A stretch of 64,000 nt of DNA from Typha latifolia (lineage: Eukaryota; Streptophyta; Magnoliopsida; Poales; Typhaceae). Position numbers and translations under genes: made by a program. Positions 51,171 to 63,760 of this stretch are shown here, one piece after another; position 1 is the stretch's first letter, and each line of letters begins with the position of its first letter. Below the pieces are notes generated by a model that saw only the letters and a program-made list of their open reading frames with translations, did not search any database and was not told where the DNA came from. The DNA lies in assembly GCA_019914945.1 (NCBI GenBank), contig CM034103.1:7750001-7814000 (forward strand), in the 5' to 3' direction.

Positions 51171-52030
51171 TAGATGCCTCTCCGTCCTACTCCATCATGG
51201 CAAATCAACTCGAACCACCTCCTCGCGGATGCCCATCGAAGCGACCTGGATGTCTGACCACTCGCTCCTGCCGCTAAGAATGCTTCTCTAGTAAATCTCT
51301 CTTGGCTATCCCTGCGTTCTCCACTAGCTCCACATAAGTTAGATTCCTCACCATATTCACTATTTACGGATCTCAATCCATAGTCTCATCTTGAATTAAA
51401 ACGGGATAAGGTATTAAACCTTTCCTCGTACTGAGCTATAGTCATATCCCCCTATTTTAACTAGGTAAACTCTCGTGTCAGCTCAACTCGAAGAGATGCT
51501 GGGAAGTACTTTTGGTCAGAGGCATATGTGAATGCCTTCCATGTGATGTACTCTCCCATAGGCCGGTCTGACATTAAGCACTCAGTGGCTTTCCACCACT
51601 CGTCCGCCTCCCCATGGAGAAGAAAAGTGGCGAAAGTCACTTACTGATCCTCTGGACACCTGAAAGCAGTCAGGATATTCTTCACATCCACAAGCCACCG
51701 ATTCGCCTCCATGGGATTAGTCGTGCCACTAAACACCGGAGAATTAAGCCGCATAAATCAGTTTAGTGGCCATGAAGATCCCCCTCCAGCTTGCTCGGCT
51801 AGGGTAAGATGCTCGGACGATCCACCCAGCACGTTTCTCCTAGCCGTCGTCGTGCGTTCACGAACCAACTCCTCAATGAACCTCTCCTTCTGTCTGACCA
51901 AGCGCCCGAGAGCCTCCACGCTGCTAGCTGAAGAATCAATAGCTGGCTCATCAACTGGAGTAGAAGCTCCCTCAGAAGCAGTCGCACGAATCGATCTAGC
52001 GCGTTTAGGCAGCATTCCTATTAAGTTCAA
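51170..52030 (-). pseudogene. Gag, interior 1
   Basis: The start reads MNLIGMLPKRARSIRATASE then LVRQKERFIEELVRERTTTA. The Retrotrans_gag domain (about 51770-51400) includes PMEANRWLVDVKNILTAFRC and ADEWWKATECLMSDRP with stops. The C-terminal part ends near 51170 without a zinc knuckle. Confidence 0.82.
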
Positions 52031-52167
52031 AATAATTTATTTTATAATTCAAAAATTATACCTACATGTCGCTAACATCCCTTATGTCCAAAGTTAATGG
52101 TCTTTAAACTTCCTAAATCAATATTTGGACTGTACCGTAGAGAACTTGCCAGATTATGATGAACCTA

Positions 52168-52180
52168 TGCTCTGATACCA
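52168..52180 (-). promoter_or_regulatory. Primer-binding site of interior 1
   Basis: The TGCTCTGATACCA phrase is the reverse of TGGTATCAGAGCA, complementary to initiator methionine tRNA, 3 bases from LTR B. The matching site of interior 2 is at about 59109-59120. Confidence 0.92.
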
Positions 52181-52183
52181 AGT

Positions 52184-54963
52184 TGAAACACCCACTTCTA
52201 AAAATCACGTATTCCTCACATAGAGAGTTCCACGTGATTTTCACATGACCTGTTAATGAAATAATCTCACAAAGTATCTCGATAAGTCTAGAAATACCAT
52301 AATAATCGAAACAAATAATCCAAAGTTACAATTATCACATGCCTCAACAAGCCTCTAGGAATACAAGTTCATACACAAACTTTAAGCATAAAAACCCTTG
52401 CAGGGGCTAAGTCCAACTATAAATAATAGAATAAACAATAATAATAGGAAAACGAATCTGCTACTCCTCGATATCTCTGTCCTCTATAATTAGCTCTGAA
52501 ATATTTTCACCAAAATGGTGGTGAGCATGCGGCCAGCAAGTATAATCCAGTAGTAATCTATGAATATTATATTGCATGATAAAAAGAAATGCAAATCCAT
52601 ATTATGAGCATATCAAGAAAATGCGTACAGTATAATTTTTAATAACTTTCCTCACCATTGCTCAATATATATAAAAATCCACACATAAACCGTCACTAAT
52701 GTCATATCTCACAAAACAACATAGTATTGAGGGGGACTAGTCATCTAGCAGTATTATCGCACATACATGCCTAGCGACGCTGCATATGACCGGTTTTCTT
52801 TGGCCATCAGGACTAAGGACCTCGTCGTAGGCCCATCAACACCGCTCTAGTAAATCATCGCACTGAACATAATCATTACTTGTAGCTGAATTATCGCATA
52901 TGGCGGCGGGTAAGAGCCCTCAACTCGATAGACGCCCTGGCCTCGGGTACCGCTAGAACTATAATCCTACCTCTCAATCATCTTTACTAATATCATACTA
53001 GACTAGTCTCCAACTAGGGTAGTGTAATCACCTGAATGCTCCACAAGCAAACGACCTCAGGTGTAGACAGCTAACTTAATACTATATAATACACTCTACC
53101 TTAACCGTGGGTTGAATGGGTGAGGGGGGCACTGCCTAGTTGGGACTCGACTAACAATGATATGTGCATGTGGTGCCATAACTTCTATTATTTATTATAT
53201 CATGATCATCAAAGTAACATGTATTATAAGCAATACATGGAGCCTATCATACATGTGCAATACGTAGTAATTAATGCAAGTAAGAAATGACATATGTAAA
53301 CATTATTCGTAGACTAATATAGGATCTAACTCGCCTGGAATATCTTTGGAATCCTACTCACTCTCCTAATTAGAATCATCACATATAGGATCAAACTCGC
53401 CTGGAATATCTCTAGAATTTGTCTCACTCTCCTAATCAGTCGGCTTCTCCTGAATTTCGAGATCCTCCCCGCATAGTAATGAATCTAATAATTTATAAGA
53501 TACAATCAACATAAGAATGATGAACTTATAGAACTAACTACCTTATTGTATAAATTAAGTTTGATTTTTTAGGTCCGAGTAGGTGACTTAGTTTTACATT
53601 TATCATTTCCTATTAATATATTATCTTGTATTGATTAAAAATGGTTATTTATGGTAAAATTAGAGTCATCCACATTTGTAAGGGTCAAAGATAATTGAAA
53701 AGACTAATAAATTCAAATACCTATTTTAATTATGTATTATTCCTAATTATATTAATAACATGATTGAGAAAAATAAATAAATAAATAATAAAAAAAATGT
53801 AGCTAACACAAGTTGGGCTGGGCTCAAGGTCGAGTCAGCATTAATGCTGAGGTAGTGGGCTGTGGGCCTACCCACAGTCCACTAGGCCGAAAGATAGGCT
53901 AGCTACAGGCATGGGCCACGGCCCACACTATAAACCATAGAGGATGAGTGGATTGGGCACTGGCTACGGGTGTGAGCTGCGGCCCACCCCGTAGTCCACA
54001 GGTGTCGGGTGGACTGGGCTCACGAGCCCAACAACTGCTGGCTACGGGTGTGGGCTGCGGCCCACCCCGTAACCAAAACAAGCTGGTGGAGAGTTTGATC
54101 AACCCCCACCCAGCTGAGATTCTCTAAGAATAGAGAGAGAGAGAGAGAGTGAGATGCTACTGCCAGTGATCCCTATCACCCACAGCCAAGCTCTACCAGC
54201 TCCCCAAAGTCGACTAGGTCGACTTGAATTGCAGCTCGGTTTGAACTCCATGGCTGGTGGCCATGGAGCTTCCTAATTTAGTGAAAAATGAGCTCGAAGC
54301 CCCCATCTCGAGTACCCACATCTTCCACATGAAGAGGTGAGTCAATCGAGGCTGACGAGCGAGGCCACCACCGCCGGTGGTGGCTGCTAGTGTCCACGTA
54401 ACCCGACGGTGGGAGGCGACGCCATGTCGCCTCCCAGCACCTCGTGGGTACCCACAACAAGGGGCTGATGTGGGGAAACTTCCCGGACTAGTGGGTAGTC
54501 GACTCGAAGTCGCTGGTCAGCGAATTTCTTTGGCGAAGGTAGTAATGGATAAACTATAATTAATCATGATTTACTAAGCAATATTCAAATTAAATTAAAG
54601 GGAAGATGGAGGCTAACCCGAGTATTGAGGTGAGGGGGTTTTAGTTGGCTGCCGACGCTCCGGTGACCCGCTGTTTGAAACGAAGTCTTCAGCGGCTCGG
54701 AGGAGAAAAGAGAGAAAGGGGTGGAAGAGAGAGAGAGAGAGATTGCAAAACGTAGAAAAGCCAAAGGGGGAGGGGTTTAAATAGGGACGAGGCGAAGAGT
54801 GGAGCGGAGTGGAGTTCAACTCCACTCCGGCACACTTCTCTCCCACCTCTCGCAACTAACTGTGAGAGGTGGGGGAAGAAGAAGAACAAGTCAGCGCACG
54901 CGCCAAGCTAGTGCGCTGCGGTTAGAGTGCACGTGCGCTAATTCTTTTTTCATGAGTGTTACA
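52184..54963 (-). repeat. LTR B of element 3 (middle)
   Basis: It is the longest of the three at 2780 bases. It serves as 5' LTR for interior 1 and 3' LTR for interior 2. It has two extra perfect hairpins at 54365-54383 (arms CCACCACCG) and 54411-54435 (arms GGGAGGCGAC). Confidence 0.93.
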
Positions 54964-54987
54964 GCTACTCCCAACAAAATAAAATTT

Positions 54988-56416
54988 TCATCCTCGAAAT
55001 TTCGTACCAGAGTTATCTAATAAAATTTTTTCATGAGTGTTCCACTGGATCTCCTCCTCAAGCTCCCAAGTATCTTTCTCTACACCATGATTCCGCCAAA
55101 GAACTTTGACCAGTGGTACATTCCTCCTTTGAAGCATTTTCACGCATCTATCAATGATCCGAATTGGCTGCTTTTCATAGGACAAGTCCTTTAGTTGAAT
55201 AGGTTCTTCCTTTAACACATGGGAGGGATCATGCAAATATTTCCTAAATACTGACACATGGAAAACATTGTAAATTTGAGACAACTCTGAAGGCAGATCG
55301 ACGCGATATGCAACTAACCCTATCCGCTCAAGTATCTCATAAGGTCCAATGTATCGAGGGCTCAATTTACCCTTCCTCCCAAATCGGACCACTCCTTTCC
55401 AGGGCAAGACCTTGAGGAAAACTCTATTTCCAACCTAGAATTCTAGGTCTTGGCGTCGATGATCAGCACAGCTCTTTTGTCGACTCTAGGCTGCCGCAAA
55501 TGCTCACATTCTTTATCAATGGTTTCCTGGATCAACTCTAAGCTCTCTATCTTTCGTCTGTCCCACTTCATCCCAACTGATAGGTGTCCGGCAGCTCCGA
55601 CCATAAAAAGCCTCGTAAGGGGGCATCCCAATGCTAGAGTGATAACTGTTATTTTAGGCAAATTCAATCAAAGGAAGGTGCCTATCCCAGCTAAGTCCAA
55701 AATTAGAAATTGAAGCACGAAACATGTCTTCAAATGTCTGGATCGTTGGCTCTAACTGGCTGTCGGTCTGAGGATGATAAGCTGTGCTGAACTGCAATTT
55801 GGTACTCAGAGATCTAGCAAATTGTTGCCATAATTTAGAGGTAAATCTAGGGTCCCGATCTGAGGTGATAGAGACGGGAGCCTCATGGTGAGCAAAGATC
55901 TCATCTCGAAATAAGGTAGCCCACTACTCCATGGAACATGTGGTGTTAACTGGAAGAAAATGAGCAGATTTGGTCAACCGGCTACAACTACCCATATGAA
56001 ATCTTTCTTCTTCATAGTCTTCGGCAACAAAACCACAAAATCCATAGTGATATGCTCCCATTTCCACACAGGAATGGGTAGAGGTCTGAGAGTCCTTGTA
56101 GGTCTTTGGTGCTCAATTTTTATCTGCTAACAAGTCAAGCATCGGGATACAAACTCTGCTATGCCCCTCTTCAGTCCTAGCCACCAGAAAGACTTGCGAA
56201 CATCATGATACATCTTCGTCTCCCCAGGTTGGACGCTGTAAGAAATTTGATGGGCTTCCTCCAATACGAAAACCTATCTCCAAACCTCAAGGTTACCGTA
56301 TCATCAATACGAAAACCCTCTTTGCCCAAACTTTGTATTTGTTGAATTATTTGCAGAAAGTGAGGATCCTCCACCTGTGCAATTTTGATCCTCTTAGCTA
56401 AAGTTGGTCTCACCAC
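54988..56416 (-). pseudogene. Integrase with chromodomain-like tail, interior 2
   Basis: VRPTLAKRIKIAQVEDPHFL starts the linker; the zinc-binding part near 56180-56240 is broken. The core has stops between 56150 and 55670. The tail is intact in one frame: VVRFGRKGKLSPRYIGPYEI, YNVFHVSVFRKYLHDPSHVL, RRNVPLVKVLWRNHGVEKDT. No leader patch is present. Confidence 0.85.
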
Positions 56417-56479
56417 TAAATGAGCAAAAAGTTATGTGCTCGCTCTGCTGGAAATAATAGGAATATCAATCCTCTGTAG

Positions 56480-57770
56480 ATCCTTTAAGATACCCTCCTG
56501 TTGGGTGATCAAACAAGCCAAGTTGCTCGTAGACTTCCGGCTCAAGGCGTCAACTACCACATTTGCTTTTCCTAGGTGATAGCTAATAGTGCAGTCATAA
56601 TCATTTACCAGTTCAAGCCATCTATGCTACCTCAAGTTTAGCTCCTTTTAGGTGAAAAGGTACTTCAAGGTTTTGTGATCAGTGAAAATCTCACACTTCT
56701 CCCCAAAAAGGTAGCTCCTCCAAATTTTCAATGCAACAACTACTATTGCTAGCTCTAAGTCATGAGTGGGATAATTACGCTCATAATCCTTGAGTTGCCA
56801 TGAAGCTAGTATGCGACAACTCTGCCCTCCTGCATCAAAACACAGCCCTGGCCCATGTGTGAGGCATCACAATAGACCTGATAGCCCACTCTACTATGAG
56901 GCACTATGAGAATAGGTGCAGAAGTAAGTCTCCTCTTCAGCTCCTTGAAGCTTTCCTCACAGTCATCCGTCAACACAAAACGTTGGTCCTTCCAAGTCAG
57001 CCTGGTAAGAAGGCTCAAGATTTTTGAAAATCCCTCCACAAAGCGCCGATAATATCCAACTAGCCCAAGAAAACTGCGCACCTCTGCCACAGTATTTGGT
57101 TGTTTCCAACCGAAGACTATTGTGATCTTAGATTGGTCCACTCAGATGCCCTCTCCTGACACCACATGCCCTAGGAACACCACCTCGTTCAACCAAAACT
57201 CACATTTTGAAAACATGGCAAACAATTTTTCTCTTCTCAAGGTCTCTAACACCAACCGGAGATGCTTCTCATGCTCCTACTCTGAGGCTGAACATATCAA
57301 AATATCATCAATGAAGACCACAACAAACTAATCTAAGAATGGACGAAAGACTCGGTTCATTAGGTCCATGAAGACAGATGGAGCATTAGTCAGCCCAAAA
57401 GGCATAACCATGAACTCGTACAAACCATAACGAGTGCGAAAAGTGGTTTTGGAGACATTCGCTTCCCTAATCCTCAGCTGATGATATCCAGACCTCATAT
57501 CGATCTTCGAAAAGACTCAAGCTCCACGCAACTAATCAAAATGGTCTTCAACACGAGGTAGGGGATATTTGTTCTTCATAGTCAATTGGTTCAGTTGTCG
57601 ATAATCAATCCAAAGACGAAGAGTGCCGTCTTTCTTCTTAACAAAGAGAACTGGAGCTCCCCAAGGCGATGAGCTAGGCCTGATACATCCCCGATCCAGC
57701 AAATCATCAATCTATCCTCTATGTTCCTCCATTTCCTTTGGAGCCATGCGATACGGAGCCTTGGAGACTA
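56480..57770 (-). pseudogene. Reverse transcriptase and RNase H, interior 2
   Basis: RT blocks lie between 57770 and 57300 in several frames with stops; the FIDDILI motif region is near 57300-57325. [20 protein letters not shown] and [20 protein letters not shown] (57090-56815) mark the RNase H start. Direct joining of the Gly/Arg-rich gag end to the RT start at about 57775 shows the protease has been deleted. Confidence 0.85.
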
Positions 57771-57779
57771 GTCTGCCTC

Positions 57780-58958
57780 TACCTCTGCTAGAAGTCCCTA
57801 ATCGTGCCCCACCACGTCCTATACTCGCAGCAATACTAGCTCCCGAGGCTCCAGAAATAGCTGGCGTAGTCGTAGTGACTGACCCACTAGCTAACAGAGG
57901 ACAATGGGGTCAAATATGTCCAGCCTGTCCACAATGATGACAGGTCACCTCCCGAGTACCAAGACAATCCCGAGATAGATGTCCACAATCGCTACTGGCC
58001 TCCCGCTGGTGACAGAAGTCCGCCCGAACTCTTGAGTCGGATCTGCACTAGAACTGGCACCACCAGCATAGGGGTGAAAACTCGGTCGATAAGAACTAGA
58101 GGGTCCACTCCGACTGGAGCCACCCCCTCGCGAATGTCCATCCAAGCGACCTGGACGTCTGTCCACTCGCTCCTGCCGTTGAGAATGCTCCTCTAGTAAA
58201 TCTCTCTCGGCTATCCCTGCATTCTCCACTAGCTCTACATAAGTCAGGTTCCTCGCCATATTCACTGTTTACGGATCTCAATCCGTAGTCTCATCTTGAA
58301 TTGCTCAGCTCTGCTAGTATCATCTGGCACAACTCTAGGGCAAAAATGGGATAAGGTATTAAACCTTTCCTCGTACTGAGCTACAGTCATATCCCCCTGT
58401 TTTAACTGGGTAAACTCCCATTTCAGCTCAACTCAAAGAGATGTTGGGAAGTACTTCTAGTCAAAGGCATATGTGAATGCCTTCTGTGTGATGTACTCTC
58501 CCATAGGCCGGTCTGGCATCAAGGCTCAGTGGCCTTCCACCACTCTTCCACCTCCCCACGGAGAAGAAAGTGGCGAAAGTCACCTGCTGATCCTCTGGAC
58601 ACCTGAAAGTAGTCAGGATATTCTTCACATCTACAAGCCACCAATTTGCCTCGATGGGATTAGTCATGCCACTAAACACCGGAGGATTAAGCTACATAAA
58701 TCGGTTTAGTGGCCACGAAGATCCCCCTCCAGCTTGCTCGGCTGGGGTAAGATGCATGGACGATCCACCCAGTGCATTTGTCCTAGCCGCCATTGTGCGT
58801 TCACGGACCAACTCCTCAATGAACCTCTCCTTCTGTCTGACCAAGCACCTAAGGGCCCCCACGCTGCTGGTTGAAGCATCAACAGCCGGCTCATCAACTG
58901 GAGCAGAAGCTCCCTCAGAAGCAATCGCACAAATCAATCTAGCGCATTTAGGCGGCAT
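57780..58958 (-). pseudogene. Gag with zinc knuckle, interior 2
   Basis: The start reads MPPKCARLICAIASEGASAP then RQKERFIEELVRERTMAART. NPIEANWWLVDVKNILTTFR lies near 58640. The linker RPGRLDGHSRGGGSSRSGPS (58170-58110) precedes the zinc knuckle CHHCGQAGHI..PHC (about 57915-57950), where a stop falls between His and the last Cys. Interior 1 lacks this knuckle. Confidence 0.87.
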
Positions 58959-59123
58959 TCCTGTTTAAGTTCCAAATAATTTATTTTATAATTCAAAAAT
59001 TATAGCTACATGTCGCTAACATCCCTTATGTCCAAAATTCATGGTCTTTAAATTTCCTAAATCAATATTTGGACCGTACCCTAGATAACTTTCCAGATTA
59101 TGATGAACGCTCTGATACCAAGT

Positions 59124-60344
59124 TGAAACACTCATTTCCAAAAATCACGTGTTCCTCACATGGAGAGTTCCACGTGACTTGTCAGTGAAATAATCTCACA
59201 AATTATCTCGATATGTGTAGAAATACCATAATAATCCAAAGTTACAATTATCACAAGCATCAACAAGCCTCTAGGAAAACAAATCCATACACAAATTTTA
59301 AGCATAAAAACCCTCGCACGGGCTAAGTCCAACTAGGAATAATAGAATAAACAATACTAATAGAACGAATCTGCTACTCCTCAATATCCGCGTCCTCCAT
59401 AATTAGCTCTAAAATATTTTCACCAAAATGGCGGTGAGCACGGGGCCCAGCAAGTATAATCCAATAGTAATCTATGAATATTATATTGCATGATAAATAG
59501 AAATGCAAATCCATAATTATTAGCATATCAAGAAAATGCGTAACAGTATAATTTTTAATAACTTTCATCATCATAGCTCAATATATATAAAAATCCACAT
59601 AGAAACCGTGTCACTAATGTCATATCTCATAAAGCAACATAGTATCGAGGGGGACTAGTTTATCTAGCAGTATTATCGCCCATACATGCCTAGAGACGCT
59701 GCATATGACCGGTTATAGGCCCATCTAAGGACCCCAGTCGTAAGCTCATCAACACCGCTCTGGTAAATCATTGCACATAGCAAAATCATCACTTGTAGCT
59801 GAATCATCGCTTACAATGGAAAAAAGCTCACAGCTCATTAGATGCCCTGACCCTGCATCCTCGAGTACTGCTAGAGCTATAATTCTTATCTCTCAAACAT
59901 CTTACTAATATCATCCTAGACTAGTCTTTAAACAGCGCAGTGTAATAACCTGAATGCTCCATTAGCTAACGATCTTAGGTGTAGACCGCTAATATAATAC
60001 TATATAATACACTCTACCATTAACCCTGGGTTGAGTGGGCCAGATGGGCATTGCCTAGTTGGCACTCGACTAACAATGATACATGCATGCGGTGCCATGA
60101 CTTCTATTATTTATTATATCATGATCATTCATCAAACTAACATGTATTATAAACAATGCATGGAGCCTATCATACATGTGCAATAAGTAATAATTAATGC
60201 AAGAATTGACATGTAATTAATGCATGTAAGAAATGACATGTAATTAATGCAAGTAAGAAATGACGTGGGCTGCCGCCCACCCCGTAACCAACACAAGTTG
60301 GTGGGGAGTTTGATCAACCCCCACCCAGCTGAGATTCTCTAAGA

Positions 60345-60380
<36 letters not shown>

Positions 60381-61230
60381 TGCTGCCGGTGATCCCCGTC
60401 ACAGGCAGCTCCATCGGCTCCCCAAAGTCGACGAGGTCAACTTGGGTTGCAGCCCAGTTTGAACCATCGGCCAATGTGGCCAATGTTGAAGAATGAGGAA
60501 CTCCATGGTCGGCGGCTATGGAGTTTCCTAATTCAGTGAAAAATAGGCTCGAAGCCCCCATCTCAAGTACCCACCTCTTCCACGCGAAGAGGTGAGTCAA
60601 TCGAGGTTGACAAGCGAGGCCACCACCGCCGGTGGTGGCTGCTAGTGTCCAAGTAACTCAGCAGTGGGAGGCGACATGGCATCGCCTCCCACGCACCCCC
60701 GTGGGTACCCAAATTGGGTACTCACGGCAAGGGGCTGACGTGGGAAAACTTTTTGGACCGGTGGGTACAAAGTCGTCAGCCAGCAAATTTCTCCGGCGAA
60801 GGTAGTATTGGATAAACTATAATTAATCATGATTTACTAAGCAATATTCAAATTAAATTAATGGGAAGATGGAGGCTAACCCGAGGATTGAGGTGAGGGG
60901 GTTTTGGTTGGCCGCCGGCGCTCTAGTGACCCGCTGTTCGCGACGAAGTCTTCGGCGATTCGGAGGAGAAAAGAGAGAGAGAGGTGGAAGAGCGAGCGAG
61001 AGAGAGAGATTGCGAAACATAGAAAAGCCAGAGGGGGAGGGGTTTAAATAGTGACGAGGCAGAGAGGGAGCGGAGTGGAGTTCAACTCCACTCCGGTGCA
61101 CTTCTCTCCCACCTCTCGCAACTAACTGCGAGAGGTGGGGGAAGAAGAAGAAGAAGTCAGCGCATGCACCAAGTGCGTGCATTGCGATTAGAGTGCACAC
61201 GAATGGCGCGTGATTTTCATGGGTGTTACA
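59124..61230 (-). repeat. LTR C of element 3
   Basis: It lost most of the middle (between about 60240 and 60270, relative to LTR B), including the minisatellite. Small direct repeats of ACATGTAATTAATGCA at 60200-60250 mark the deletion edge. Hairpins lie at 60499-60525, 60620-60638 and 60664-60692. Confidence 0.92.
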
Positions 61231-61235
61231 ATTAG

Positions 61236-62700
61236 GCAGCATTTAAATCAGTGTTTATTATAGACTTTCTATGGAAGATCACAAAATAGCACTGATCTGA
61301 AAGAAAACAATTAGCTAGCTCCAAGTGGAATTGTTGTGGTTGCTTGTCATTTTCACTTCAACTTGGTTTAGATTTTGTTTTCTGATTGGAGTGGTCGAAA
61401 TTAATTAGCAACCAACGTATGCAAAAGTTTATACGTCTATTGGATCATCGCTTACATCAATCTATTTATACAACTGAGAAGGTTGTAAAGCCATTGATCA
61501 AAGCAAGCACCAATTATCCATCCATGCAAATAAAAATGCTCATAGTTGAAAGTGCCTTCTTTATACATCTCAGCTTTAACCCAATTGGTCATAAGTGCTA
61601 GCACTTCAATCAAAATAAAATCTGAGCATCAGGATTTATCGAGGGGCCCAACTTCTTGGGCAATTAAGACGTATACTATTGCAGATAATTTTGTTAGCTG
61701 CAACTACTATTTCTTATTTCATTAGCTATAAGAAGGCCAACAGCCAATTAACTAGGATCTTATTGCTAAAACCTCACGCCAGCCAACATTTAATTGGCTA
61801 AGGAATATTGTTTCTCAGGAAAGCAAGATGGATTAATATACTGCAAGTAGTAATCTGAATGATGACTCTTAGTTGCAACTAAGTGGAAGGGAAACATTTG
61901 GAACTCTCCGTTATCTTCTCAGCTGTAGCTCTAAGTTAATCACTTCCAATTAAGCTAGGCAATTGAATTAGCTTTGTTGATTACTAAATCTCTGAAGTGA
62001 AAGAACTAGGAACTTAATCGAATTGTAATCGCTGCCATACTTTTCTGATACCAGGATATATGCAACTTTTTCTTAAAATTCTTATATTAGTTTAGTAAGA
62101 ATAATGAACGTTTAACTGCCACAATAAATACGCTAACTAGTAAAAATAGTTATTGACACAAATAATTTAGCCAACAATTATAAAACTATATTGTCTATTA
62201 ACTATAGTAGTTGCTTGAGTTGTCACAAAAATGACCTTCTAATCTCTAAGTATCTTACTTGATGGAAAATTTATAGATATATATCCCACATTAGGGACCA
62301 GCCGTATTTATAGTGTAACAAATAGGTATCATATTCCATCGAGAAACCCAATCGTAATTCCAATCTCAACTTAAAATAAAATATTTTACCTAATTAGATT
62401 TTTATCTAATAATATCCTTATAAAATAAATTAATCTAATAATTATGATTAACTTAGACCAATGAAAGATATAAGGCTAACAGTTGTCTCCAAATTTCTCG
62501 TTCTCCAAATCGCAAGCTGCAACTCACTGAGAAATAGTCACTCTTTTGATGCCTAATTTTGAATTTCTACCGCAATAAGTGCCATGCCTCTTATCCTTTC
62601 TTGAGGAGTCACATCTCCCTGGCATACGTTCTCTATATTGCAACCATATATACTGACATACTGACGGAATAGAACTATCCATATCTGGATCCATCTTCGG
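61236..62700. other. Intergenic AT-rich DNA
   Basis: No gene was recognised. Short open frames such as 61386-61601 have no family features. 62270-62310 has a phrase (CCCACATTAGGGACCAG) that may be LTR-derived, but no boundary is visible. Confidence 0.5.
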
Positions 62701-62732
62701 AATTCCAGGAACAAACGTGACAGCTACTGTCT

Positions 62733-63760
62733 CTACCTTGACATGATGAGATATGACTTGCAGCCAAGAAGATCATCATCCATCCACATGTGAACCTTTA
62801 AAGACAATCGAAATGGGGAAAAGAAGTTCATTTCATCTAGTATTAAGTTATAAAAACAACGTCCACTCCTCGCAAGGCATGTGGCCTTGCACCGACATTT
62901 GGACTCTGCTGCACACGCATTCCTCCTTGAGCTTCGTTCCGTCTCCAATAGCCACCTCAGATCCCACAACAAGGTCGTCGGTCACCAAGCCTAACTTTCA
63001 GACCAAATGCTAATCCAAGAAGTTGTGCATGTTCCCGGCGTCAATTAGGATGCGCAAGGTGACCTTCTTGATGATTTCGTCCACTCATAGGGTCTTCGAT
63101 GCGTTGGCGCCGGAATAGGAATGGAATGAGATCTCCCAGGGGTCTTAACAACACCCTTGACATCATTGGACACCCAAAGAGGTGCCCTTGAACCCAATGA
63201 ACCAGCTGTGGTCTGGTTGCCCGCCACCGGGTATGCCGTGGCTTGCGATGGACGTGATGTTGCCCGTCCATCCCTACTAGTCCATGAACTCTTCGCTATC
63301 AATCACAACTCCATATATTTCTCTTCCATCAAGAGAGCATCCTCAATCGCTTGCTTCACTGTGGTTGGACACAATGCCCTCACATCTACTCGAATGTCAT
63401 GTCGCAATCCAAAAATGAAAATGGATTTCAATTGTAGGTTTGACCAAGGAGGAACACACCTGCCACTTATCTTGTTGAGCTCCTCTCTGAAAGCATCCAT
63501 CATCGTCTTCTGAACGATCTTGGTCAGCAAGGCATGGTAATCCTCATATCCGGAGGTACCAAAACATCGGTAAATCTCAATGCTAAAAATTTTCCATGTG
63601 TTTCACCTCGTTTTGTGCATCCGCTAATCTAAACTAGTGAAGGGCTAACTCCTCCAAATGAATCGAGGCTAGTAGAACCTTCCGGTCCTCAGGGGTACCT
63701 TGCCAAGTGAAGTACCTCTTGGTCCTATATATCCACTTAGTTGGGTCGTCGATTTTGAAT
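62733..63760 (-). pseudogene. Gag-protease remnant of a Reina-like gypsy element
   Basis: From right to left, WIY..RYFTWQGTPEDRKVLLAS and IHLEELALH (63740-63640) are the gag domain. FREELNKISGRCVPPWSNLQ and QAIEDALLMEEKYMEL (63490-63303) are its end, close to element 1's ISSRCQPRW and [12 protein letters not shown]. Protease traces with a Asp-Ala-Gly triad and EVAIGDGTKL lie at 63080-62920, then VQMSVQGHMP. Several stops are present. RT and integrase are absent within the window. Confidence 0.8.

Larger units (their letters stand above)
44814..61230 (-). mobile_element. Element 3: tandem Tekay/Del-like chromovirus, three LTRs and two interiors
   Basis: The layout is LTR A (44814-47472), interior 1 (47473-52183), LTR B (52184-54963), interior 2 (54964-59123), LTR C (59124-61230), all in the same minus orientation. 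ATTAG flanks the whole array exactly (44809-44813 and 61231-61235), so it behaves as one insertion. LTRs start TGAAACA or TGAAGCA and end in CA (GTGTTACA or GTGTTTCA) on the + strand. Both interiors have initiator-Met primer sites and the [13 protein letters not shown] RT region with a chromodomain-like integrase tail, typical of the Tekay/Del clade. Unequal crossing-over between LTRs of two copies would give this layout. All frames are broken. Confidence 0.93.

Noticed and set aside
45100..59400. Regularly spaced near-identical blocks that might suggest a repeat array system
   Set aside because: They are the three LTRs of element 3, kilobases apart; there are no short repeats with unique spacers, so this is not CRISPR.
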